Assembly: GCA_022705365.1 (NCBI GenBank)
Contig: JAKJEP010000181.1
Span: 1-6,846, forward strand
Length of the DNA stretch: 6,846 nt
DNA from: Planctomycetota bacterium
Lineage (GTDB): Bacteria; Planctomycetota; Phycisphaerae; Sedimentisphaerales; SM23-30
Reading direction: 5' to 3'
A program made the translations under genes and the position numbers. The notes beneath the pieces were generated by a model, which worked only from the letters and a program-made list of their open reading frames with translations, did not search any database and had not been told where the DNA came from. Positions 1 through 6,197 of this stretch are shown here, piece after piece; the stretch's first letter is position 1, and every line of letters starts with the position of its first letter.

Positions 1-1320
1 CTACTGCTTTATGATACCGCCGATCCAAACTGGATTGATCCGGAGGATCCGAACGATCCGAATGGCTATGATCCGTTAGGTTTGGATACCCTGACGATCT
101 ATGTGGTGGGAAAAATCAATCAGCAGCAAAATCTGAGTCAGATTTTCTTTGCCAATTATGCCGATCCGACGCGCGGTTATGGTCTGGGTATTTCCGATGC
201 TTTTATGGATTATGTAAGGTTCTTTACCAACGGCGGGGGAGAGATGCGATCCAGCGGCCCGATCGATGATACCGATCGGTATTATCTGCTGGCTGCCACC
301 GTCAGTCAGACGTTTGATAAGAAACTCTTTATCAACGGTTGGGTTGATAATCAGGGAACAGGCGGCGTTCAATACAATCGCAATACGTTAGTAACTGTTG
401 GAGCCCTGGATACCGGCCGGCAGTTCCTGACGGGTGATATTGCAGAGATTCGAGTGTACAACGGGTATGTCGAGGATGTACATAACGTGGTGGTATCAGA
501 ATTGATCAGCAAATATGACCTGGATACCAGTCCCCTGGGAGGTCCGGATCCCAATACGGTGACGCTTTCAGCGCTAACCTTTTACGGAACCGAAAGCGAT
601 GGCAGTGTTCGCCATGCCGAAAGGTGGAATACCCTCTGGTCTGATTCTGCCTGGGATGTAGTTTTGACGGAAGGCGATGTTACTGGTTTAAGTTCTGATC
701 CGAATTCTCTGTTTCCACTGAATCTGTACAGCAATATGAATATTTATGCTGTTTTGACCAAGGGGCAAAGTTATACCTTTACCTGGATAAACGCCCGCAG
801 CGATACGGCCCAGGGATCCTATTTCGGCATGAATTTTTTCTTTGAAAATGCCGAGAAAACCGGAGCCTCGCACCAGATTTCCGTATTTGCCAATATGACC
901 GATCCCTCGGAAGCACCAGCGCCCTTCCAGGCCAACAGCGGCATGACAATGGGCTGGCCTTTGACGGATGTTTTTGGGGCAGGAACCTTGATTTACAAAA
1001 ACTTTGAAAAAGAGCTAGCGGTAACGCTGACCGATTGGGTAGTCTATCATCAGGATGTATTTGGCTATGATCTGATAAGTGCCCAGGTGGGCGATCCGGT
1101 AGCTCATCCTTTGTCCGGACCGGATGGTTTACCTGATGTCATCGGTCAATTCACTCTGCAGGTAACTCCTTATCAGATGACCTGTGCCGATCAGAATGAA
1201 TACTTTGCTATGGACTTCAACCAGGATTGTTTTGTTGATCTGCAAGATTTTGCGGTATTTGCCCAGCAGTGGCTCAACTGCAATGATCCACAGACGCCCG
1301 GTTGTACGGATATACCTTGA
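1..1320 (+). CDS. Secreted LamG-domain surface protein with dockerin-like C-terminal tail (5' end missing)
   Basis: The reading frame is open from the first base, so 439 residues of a longer protein are visible and the true start and signal peptide lie outside the window. Fragment residues about 1-175 read as a concanavalin A-like lectin / LamG fold (LTIYVVGKI, YGLGISD, KLFINGWVD, FLTGDIAEIRVYNG, ending in the typical ISKYDLD). An Asp-Pro-rich stretch at residues 8-25 lies inside this fold. Residues about 185-392 are a second, beta-rich domain (YTFTWINARSDT, QISVFANM, DWVVYHQDVFGYDL) that I do not recognise. Residues 395-439 form one dockerin-like EF-hand repeat with D405, N407, D409, D413 and D416 plus four cysteines (395, 410, 427, 435). 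LamG domains usually bind sugars or proteins; a structural or adhesive role at the cell surface next to a glycoside hydrolase is inference. No catalytic motif is visible in the part present. The reading frame and LamG call are firm; the function is not. Confidence 0.85.
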   Translation, partial: LLLYDTADPNWIDPEDPNDPNGYDPLGLDTLTIYVVGKINQQQNLSQIFFANYADPTRGYGLGISDAFMDYVRFFTNGGGEMRSSGPIDDTDRYYLLAATVSQTFDKKLFINGWVDNQGTGGVQYNRNTLVTVGALDTGRQFLTGDIAEIRVYNGYVEDVHNVVVSELISKYDLDTSPLGGPDPNTVTLSALTFYGTESDGSVRHAERWNTLWSDSAWDVVLTEGDVTGLSSDPNSLFPLNLYSNMNIYAVLTKGQSYTFTWINARSDTAQGSYFGMNFFFENAEKTGASHQISVFANMTDPSEAPAPFQANSGMTMGWPLTDVFGAGTLIYKNFEKELAVTLTDWVVYHQDVFGYDLISAQVGDPVAHPLSGPDGLPDVIGQFTLQVTPYQMTCADQNEYFAMDFNQDCFVDLQDFAVFAQQWLNCNDPQTPGCTDIP

Positions 1321-1333
1321 TAATGGGTAAAAC

Positions 1334-1378
1334 GAAGGAGCCAGTCCGGTCTTCCGACCGAGCCGGGCTGGTTCCTTC
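1334..1378 (+). terminator. Long nested hairpin after the LamG gene, possible terminator
   Basis: The outer arms GAAGGAGCCAG (1334-1344) and CTGGTTCCTTC (1368-1378) pair over 11 positions with one G-T wobble. Inside them, CGGTC (1347-1351) and GACCG (1356-1360) pair perfectly around the loop TTCC. The hairpin begins 13 bases after the stop codon, as expected for a terminator or mRNA-end structure. No T-run follows (the next bases are CGATATGG), so it does not fit a classical rho-independent terminator. It could act with rho or as a 3' stabilising stem-loop. Confidence 0.45.
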
Positions 1379-1488
1379 CGATATGGCCAAAAGAGAAAGG
1401 TGGTGATCGAAACAAAACATTAGAATGGTTCTTCGAAACTTTGTGTGTGTACGAAGTGTTTTGAATAAGTTTTTGTCCTTTTTAACAG

Positions 1489-1512
1489 TTGATCAGGCAG
1501 TAAGATGATCAA
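1489..1512 (+). promoter_or_regulatory. Inverted repeat TTGATCA/TGATCAA abutting the ribosome binding site
   Basis: TTGATCA (1489-1495) and TGATCAA (1506-1512) are perfect inverted copies with a 10-base spacer, and each contains the palindrome TGATCA. The right arm ends one base before the Shine-Dalgarno core GGAGG (1514-1518) of the PEP-CTERM gene. Folded in RNA this would be a 7-bp stem against the ribosome site; in DNA the two half-sites could be an operator. The location suggests control of the downstream gene, but no regulator is recognisable here and chance occurrence is possible. Confidence 0.35.
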
Positions 1513-1513
1513 T

Positions 1514-1518
1514 GGAGG
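1514..1518 (+). promoter_or_regulatory. Ribosome binding site of the PEP-CTERM gene
   Basis: The GGAGG core is separated from the ATG at 1528 by nine bases. It decides the start: the other nearby ATG at 1521 is only two bases away, is out of frame with the gene, and its frame stops after 28 codons. The ATG at 1528 leads directly into a typical Met-Lys-Lys signal peptide. Confidence 0.75.
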
Positions 1519-1527
1519 AAATGAAAA

Positions 1528-2253
1528 ATGAAGAAGATGTTAGTATTACTTATGGTGTTGGCTGTGCCATGTGGGGTACAGGCGTGGGATTATACCGCCG
1601 ATTTTGAAGCTAATTGGGATAACTTTACCAATCCATCAGAGGTGTGGAGTTACGGAATGTATCAAGCGGGAACCCTCGATTCCTGGACTTTATACTCCGG
1701 CCAGTTTACGGATAGTTTCGCGGGATACAAAGGATGGATTATGGGAGGACCGGATGCCTGGGGCCATTGTAATTATCATAATCGGGATGATTATTTTCTG
1801 AATGCCTATTGGCTACCTGATATAGGAATGAGTTGGAGACCTTATACGGCTGGTATTACCACGCCTTATGACAATCCGGCAGCCAGACCGGCCGGGTGTT
1901 TTACTGCCCCGGTGGCGGGTGAATATGTTATCGATATTGCCTTTGAAAACCGAGTGCCAAGTGGCGCTGCGACGGGTGTTTTTGTGAATATCGACGATAC
2001 GGAGGTATTTAATCAGATTGTGTCCGGTTTTACTCTGTCTGATCCGGCTCTTCCTGAAAATCTGGCAAATTATACAGAAACGTTGTTTTTGGAAGCAGGT
2101 ACTAACGTGACTTTTGGAGTATATTCCGTTGCACATGATAATATGAGCGGCGGCGGACATAATGTGAGCGTCCAGGCACTTATCACGCCTGAGCCGGCTA
2201 CTATGCTGCTGCTGGGTTTGGGGGGACTGGCTCTGATTCGCCGCCATCGCTGA
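1528..2253 (+). CDS. Secreted PEP-CTERM sorting-domain protein with one beta-sandwich domain
   Basis: A 241-residue exported protein. Residues 1-19 are a Sec signal peptide (MKK, a hydrophobic run, probable cleavage after VQA). Residues 20 to about 217 form one beta-rich domain with NPSEVWSYG, IGMSWRPY, FENRVP and ENLANYT. Its outline (NP..VWSYG near the start, a TAPVAGEY.. strand, an EAGTNVTFGV strand near the end) resembles the non-catalytic beta-sandwich of many PEP-CTERM proteins. The C-terminus (220-241) is a clear PEP-CTERM signal: the Pro-Glu-Pro motif at 221-223, a Leu/Gly-rich membrane segment and a terminal RRHR. By family knowledge such tails are processed by an exosortase during export to the envelope or extracellular matrix; no exosortase gene lies in the window. 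The domain is homologous along its length to residues 1015-1213 of the hydrolase encoded just downstream. A hairpin precedes the gene and a terminator candidate follows it, so it may be a single transcript. Sugar binding is plausible but unproven; I see no catalytic site. Confidence 0.92.
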   Translation: MKKMLVLLMVLAVPCGVQAWDYTADFEANWDNFTNPSEVWSYGMYQAGTLDSWTLYSGQFTDSFAGYKGWIMGGPDAWGHCNYHNRDDYFLNAYWLPDIGMSWRPYTAGITTPYDNPAARPAGCFTAPVAGEYVIDIAFENRVPSGAATGVFVNIDDTEVFNQIVSGFTLSDPALPENLANYTETLFLEAGTNVTFGVYSVAHDNMSGGGHNVSVQALITPEPATMLLLGLGGLALIRRHR

Positions 2254-2302
2254 TGACGGTTTATTTCGGCAACCGATTCGTATCCTTTTGAACATGGAGA
2301 AG

Positions 2303-2338
2303 AAGTGGGGTAGGTTTTCGAGCCTGCCCTGCTTTTTT
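2303..2338 (+). terminator. Rho-independent terminator after the PEP-CTERM gene
   Basis: The core GGGTAGG (2308-2314) pairs with CCTGCCC (2323-2329) with one G-T wobble. The stem extends outward to about 12 positions (2303-2314 with 2323-2334) with one further wobble and one mismatch. The loop is TTTTCGAG and the T-run TTTTTT (2333-2338) follows at once. It lies 49 bases after the PEP-CTERM stop and directly before the next gene's ribosome site. The hydrolase would then need read-through of this terminator or its own promoter; I see no convincing promoter in the 100-base gap, so partial read-through is a reasonable inference. Confidence 0.7.
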
Positions 2339-2342
2339 ATAT

Positions 2343-2349
2343 GAGGTGA
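2343..2349 (+). promoter_or_regulatory. Strong ribosome binding site of the hydrolase gene
   Basis: GAGGTGA is fully complementary to the usual 16S rRNA 3' end and sits four bases before the ATG at 2354. It begins five bases after the terminator T-run. An ATG at 2350 overlaps the spacer but is out of frame and too close. The ATG at 2354 opens a long frame with a signal peptide, so it is chosen. Confidence 0.75.
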
Positions 2350-2353
2350 ATGT

Positions 2354-5300
2354 ATGCAAACCCTGCTGACCAGACTGGTGTTAACCGCTGCCTTTTTCTC
2401 GAACCTTCCCCTCGCCTTCAGCCAGCCGGCGGAGAGCCCCGTCACGCTCTCGCTAGATGGTTCAGCATGGCAGATCAAGACCGATCCTTCCAACCTTGGC
2501 ATCAGCCAGGAGTGGTACCAAACCGTCCAGGCGGGATCCGTCGCCACCAGGGTTCCCTGGGTGATCCAGGATCCCTTTCCCGGCTACCACGGCGTGGCCT
2601 GGTACTGGCACAGTTTCACCGCGCCGGCCAACCCGCATCCCGGCGGCCGCTGCCTGATCAAATGCTGGGCCGTGGGGTACAAGGGAACCGTCTGGCTGAA
2701 CGGGATCAATCTGGGGGAACACGAGGGACCGGACACCCCGTTTGTCCTGGACGCCACGGATGCCATACGTACCGGGGACGAAAATATTCTGGCGATCCGC
2801 GTCGTGGATCCCACTCAGGCTGGTATTGACGGCCTGATTCGGGGCCAAGTTCCCGGCGGCAATGTCTTCCCCCAAGCCGGCATCGAAGATTCGGTGGAAC
2901 TGCTGGTATATCCGGCGGTATATTTTGAAGATGTCTTCATCCGGCCGAACTGGCAGACCGGAACCATTGCGATCGAAGGGACGGTGAAAAACACTCGCTC
3001 GGCCACCATTACCGCCAACCTGCTCTTTTCCGTGGTACCGGGAGACAGTACCCATTCCCTGCAACAGGTTTTTTCTCCGGGTACTACCGCGGTGCAGGCA
3101 CAGCTCCAGGTGGAAAATCCCCGTTTGTGGAATCTGGAGGATCCGTTTCTTTATACAATCACGGGAAAAATCTGGGAGGAGAGCTCGAATTCGTATGATC
3201 AGCGGGTCATCCGCTGCGGTTTTCGGGACTTTCGCGTGGAAAACGGCTGCTTCCGGCTGAATGGGAAAAGGATTTTCCTGCGCTGCGCCCATACCGGCCA
3301 GCAGGATCCCTTCGGTCTGCGGGTGGCCTATGACCCCAACTGGCCCCTGTTCGATATTACCGCCATGAAGGCGATGGGATTCAATGCCATCCGGTTTTTC
3401 CAGGCCCCGGGTTATCGGAGCCAGCTGGAACTGGCGGATGAAATCGGTTTTCTGGTCTACGAGGAGGCAAGAGGCGGGTGGCTGATCGATTACGCGGCGG
3501 GCGTGTACGAGCAGCGCCGCAACAATCAGATCCGGGCGCTGATCCAGCGGGACCGCAACCATCCGAGCGTGGTGATGTGGGGACTGCTGAACGAGAGTCC
3601 CTGGTGGGTGGGCGGCGAGAGTGCCGAGTTCGAACATGCCAGGGGGGCGCTGCCCCTGATCCGCTCTCTGGATGATACGCGAATGGCCATGATCGGAAGC
3701 GGTCGATGGGATTGCCGGCTTGGAACCGGCTCACTTTCCAATCCGGGCTCGAGCACTTGGGACTGCCTGCTGGGCAATGAGACCCCGGGTGCCGCGATCA
3801 TCACTCCCGAGTGCCAGCCCGGCGGTCCGCCGCTGCCGCCGCCGGCCCTGCCCATCGCCGGCTATGTGGGCCCGATGGGGGATGTGCATGTGTATCCTCG
3901 CGTCCCCCATAGCGCGGAGATCATGAATTTTATGCGGACGGTGGGGAGCGGCACCAAAAATGTGTTTGTGTCGGAGTACGGCATTGCCAGCGCCATGGAT
4001 CTGGTACACTTGTGCGACGTATATCAGCAGTACGGCTACACGCACCTGGAGTATGCCAAAAACCTGGCGGCCCGGCGCGACCGCTTCATGGCCGACTGGA
4101 ACAAGTGGAACCTCGCGGAATGTTTCGGGCAACCCGCAGATTATTTCCATGCCTGCCTTGCCGGCAACAGCAGTCAGCGGCTTCTGGGCATCAATGCCTT
4201 TCGTTCCAATCCCCGCCTGGCCGGTTGCAGTCTGACGGCCACGGTGGATACCTGGACCGCGGGCGAGGGATTCATCACCCTGTTCCGGGAGGTAAAGCCC
4301 GGCATGCAGGAGGCGGTGTCGGACGGCTTTGCCCCTTTACGCTGGTGCCTGTTTGCGGAACCGTCACATCTGTACCGCGGGGCCCAGGTCACCCTGGATG
4401 TGGTTCTCGCCAACGAGGATGTATTGGCAGCGGGAGATTATCCGGTCAACATCGAGGTTTTTGATTCGCACGATGCCCGAATCGCCAGCCGGCAGACCAC
4501 CCTGCATATATCCACCAGTCCCGAGCCGCCCCTGGCGCTGCCGGTCTATCGCGAAACCATCGCCGCCGACTGGCCGACCGGTGCGTATCGCCTGCGGGCG
4601 AGCTTTGCCGACAGCACCCCCGCCGCCGGCCGCGATGCCCTTTTTTACGTGACGGATGCCGCGGACATGCCCCCGGTCCCGCGGGACGTGGTGCTCTGGG
4701 GCGAGGATGCCGAACTTGCCTCCTGGCTGCAAAGCAAAGGGATTTCCTGTCACGCATTTACCGGTATACCCCAGGCCGAACCCGAACTCATCTTGGTCAG
4801 CCGTCATCCAGCATCCCCCGGCGGCCAGGCCGCCTTCGACGACCTGATGGCACGCGTGGAGGCCGGCTCGATGGTCCTGTTTCTCTCTCCGGAAGTCTTT
4901 GCCAGCGGTTCGGATCCCACCGCTTATGTCCCGCTGGCCTCGAAAGGCAGCCCGGTCGATCCGTTCCAGACCAGCTTCGTCTATCCCAAGGACGTCTGGG
5001 CCAAGACCCACCCCATTTTTGCGGGGATGCCTTCCGGCGGGCTGATGGATTATACCTATTATCGAGAGCTTTTCACGGACCGACTCTGGCAGAATCAGGA
5101 TGCCCCCGACGAAGCGGCGGCCGGTGCGATCGCAGCCTCCTTCGCTTATTATTCCGGCCTGCGCATCGGAGTCTATAACCGTGGTAAAGGCAGATTCATT
5201 CTGAATTATTTTCAAGTCCGCGAGAACCTTGGTACCCAACCCGCCGCGGAGCGACTGCTGAGAAACATGTTGTGCTACCTCGGCCAAAATATGGATGTCA

Positions 5301-6142
5301 GCGGGGATTTCAACGGGGATCACCATGTCAATTTGATGGATTTTTCCCTACTGGCCTCCCAGTGGCTGGACGATAATTTCTACTCCACGCCCCAATGGCA
5401 TTATGACAGCGAATTCGAGGCCGGCTGGGATTCTGTTGCGAATCCATGGAACGTCTGGAGCTGCGGTGTTTACACGGAAGGGGCTTACAGCGGATGGACC
5501 CTTTACAACGGCCGGCACACCGACGATTTCATCGGGCTCAAGGCCTGGATGCTCGGCGGACCGGACGAGTGGGGAAACTGCAATGTTCACTCCCGCGGCG
5601 ACGTTTTCACCAATCCCAACTGGTATCCGGAGATCGGCATGAGCTGGCGCCCGTATCAGACCGGCATCATGACGCCGCGCAATCAGCCCGCGTCGGTGCC
5701 CGGCCTCCGCTTTGCGGCTCCCTGGTCGGGGGATTACCAGGTTGACATTACCTTCGAAAACCGCGTGCCGACCGGGGATCCCACCGGTGTTTATGTTCTG
5801 CTCGATGGCAGCCACGTATGGAACACCCAGGTTCGCGGTTTCACGGAATCCGACCTGCCGGTGGTGGAAAATCTGGCTAATTATACGACAAACCTGTCGC
5901 TGACGGCCGGTGATACGATAACATTCGGAGCCTATAATGTGGAGGGCCAGTCTCCGGGCCATAATGTGGGTGTAAACGCTGTCATCACCGGCCCATCGGA
6001 CATTTGCGGCGGTCCCGGTTTTGAATTCATGATACCCGATTTGAACAAAAACTGCACGGTAGACATAGAAGATCTTGCCCAGTTCCTTACGAAGTGGCTA
6101 TGTAGTAATAGCCCTAACGACCTTGGTTGTGTAATGTATTGA
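2354..6142 (+). CDS. Secreted multidomain glycoside hydrolase family 2 protein with dockerin-like repeats
   Basis: A 1262-residue exported enzyme; residues 1-23 are a signal peptide with probable cleavage after AFS. Family 2 architecture follows: a sugar-binding jelly roll (about 30-190; GTVWLNGINLGEHEG, FVLDATDAI), an Ig-like sandwich (about 194-286; PRLWNLEDPFLY) and the TIM barrel (about 289-640). E414 in WGLLNES is the expected acid/base and E541 in VSEYG the expected nucleophile, so the enzyme should be an active retaining exo-glycosidase of the beta-galactosidase / beta-glucuronidase / beta-mannosidase type; the substrate is not readable. The 127 residues between these glutamates exceed the 76 of E. 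coli LacZ and include a proline-rich loop at about 489-501. Then come an Ig-like domain (about 670-770), a glutamine-amidotransferase-like alpha/beta domain (about 775-978), a dockerin-like repeat (981-1008; D985, N987, D989, N993, D996), a beta-sandwich (1015-1213) homologous to the upstream PEP-CTERM protein, and a terminal dockerin-like tail (1216-1262; D1229, N1231, N1233, D1237, D1240, four Cys). Most of the gene is GC-rich compared with its neighbours; the last hundred or so bases are not. The family call is firm. Confidence 0.93.
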   Translation: MQTLLTRLVLTAAFFSNLPLAFSQPAESPVTLSLDGSAWQIKTDPSNLGISQEWYQTVQAGSVATRVPWVIQDPFPGYHGVAWYWHSFTAPANPHPGGRCLIKCWAVGYKGTVWLNGINLGEHEGPDTPFVLDATDAIRTGDENILAIRVVDPTQAGIDGLIRGQVPGGNVFPQAGIEDSVELLVYPAVYFEDVFIRPNWQTGTIAIEGTVKNTRSATITANLLFSVVPGDSTHSLQQVFSPGTTAVQAQLQVENPRLWNLEDPFLYTITGKIWEESSNSYDQRVIRCGFRDFRVENGCFRLNGKRIFLRCAHTGQQDPFGLRVAYDPNWPLFDITAMKAMGFNAIRFFQAPGYRSQLELADEIGFLVYEEARGGWLIDYAAGVYEQRRNNQIRALIQRDRNHPSVVMWGLLNESPWWVGGESAEFEHARGALPLIRSLDDTRMAMIGSGRWDCRLGTGSLSNPGSSTWDCLLGNETPGAAIITPECQPGGPPLPPPALPIAGYVGPMGDVHVYPRVPHSAEIMNFMRTVGSGTKNVFVSEYGIASAMDLVHLCDVYQQYGYTHLEYAKNLAARRDRFMADWNKWNLAECFGQPADYFHACLAGNSSQRLLGINAFRSNPRLAGCSLTATVDTWTAGEGFITLFREVKPGMQEAVSDGFAPLRWCLFAEPSHLYRGAQVTLDVVLANEDVLAAGDYPVNIEVFDSHDARIASRQTTLHISTSPEPPLALPVYRETIAADWPTGAYRLRASFADSTPAAGRDALFYVTDAADMPPVPRDVVLWGEDAELASWLQSKGISCHAFTGIPQAEPELILVSRHPASPGGQAAFDDLMARVEAGSMVLFLSPEVFASGSDPTAYVPLASKGSPVDPFQTSFVYPKDVWAKTHPIFAGMPSGGLMDYTYYRELFTDRLWQNQDAPDEAAAGAIAASFAYYSGLRIGVYNRGKGRFILNYFQVRENLGTQPAAERLLRNMLCYLGQNMDVSGDFNGDHHVNLMDFSLLASQWLDDNFYSTPQWHYDSEFEAGWDSVANPWNVWSCGVYTEGAYSGWTLYNGRHTDDFIGLKAWMLGGPDEWGNCNVHSRGDVFTNPNWYPEIGMSWRPYQTGIMTPRNQPASVPGLRFAAPWSGDYQVDITFENRVPTGDPTGVYVLLDGSHVWNTQVRGFTESDLPVVENLANYTTNLSLTAGDTITFGAYNVEGQSPGHNVGVNAVITGPSDICGGPGFEFMIPDLNKNCTVDIEDLAQFLTKWLCSNSPNDLGCVMY
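5396..5992 (+). repeat. Second copy of the PEP-CTERM beta-sandwich domain, inside the hydrolase gene
   Basis: The encoded residues 1015-1213 align almost without gaps to residues 20 to about 217 of the PEP-CTERM protein (DNA 1585-2181). Shared blocks are WTLY, GGPD.WG.CN, IGMSWRPY, FENRVP, ENLANYT and GHNV; I counted 49 identities in the first 87 aligned residues. Codon choice differs strongly over most of the pair, so the duplication is old or the two copies came by different routes. It is a divergent protein-level repeat, not a DNA repeat. Confidence 0.85.
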
Positions 6143-6197
6143 TCATTTTTTTATTAATCTGATACCAGGAAAGTTTTTTTGAAGAGATACTAAATTG

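Noticed and set aside
1461..1490. Candidate promoter before the PEP-CTERM gene (TTGAAT at 1461)
   Set aside because: Only four of six -35 bases match and no acceptable -10 lies at 16-18 bases spacing. The stretch is T-rich and gives chance matches.
1528..1590. Possible lipoprotein lipobox (LAVPC) in the PEP-CTERM protein leader
   Set aside because: The residue before Cys15 is Pro, not Gly/Ala/Ser, and a normal cleavage site (VQA) follows. Together with the PEP-CTERM tail this fits a type I signal peptide.
1813..2547. Minus-strand frame of 244 codons spanning the PEP-CTERM gene end and the hydrolase start
   Set aside because: It runs across two well-supported plus-strand genes and a terminator, and the product looks random.
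2350..2829. A 159-codon plus-strand frame starting at an ATG four bases before the hydrolase start
   Set aside because: It is out of frame with the hydrolase, its ATG lies almost on the Shine-Dalgarno sequence, and its translation is Arg/Gly/Pro-rich as expected for a shadow of a GC-rich gene.
2462..3637. Long minus-strand open frame (391 codons) inside the hydrolase gene
   Set aside because: It is a compositional shadow of a GC-rich gene. The plus-strand frame has full GH2 motifs and the antisense product resembles no family.
4364..5326. Long minus-strand open frame (320 codons) opposite the hydrolase C-terminal half
   Set aside because: Same cause: GC-rich codon bias leaves antisense frames open, and the frame has no ribosome site or recognisable domain.
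6115..6152. Terminator for the hydrolase using ACGAC/GTTGT and the following T-run
   Set aside because: The stem is only five bp with a wobble, overlaps the coding sequence, and is separated from the T-run by more than ten bases.
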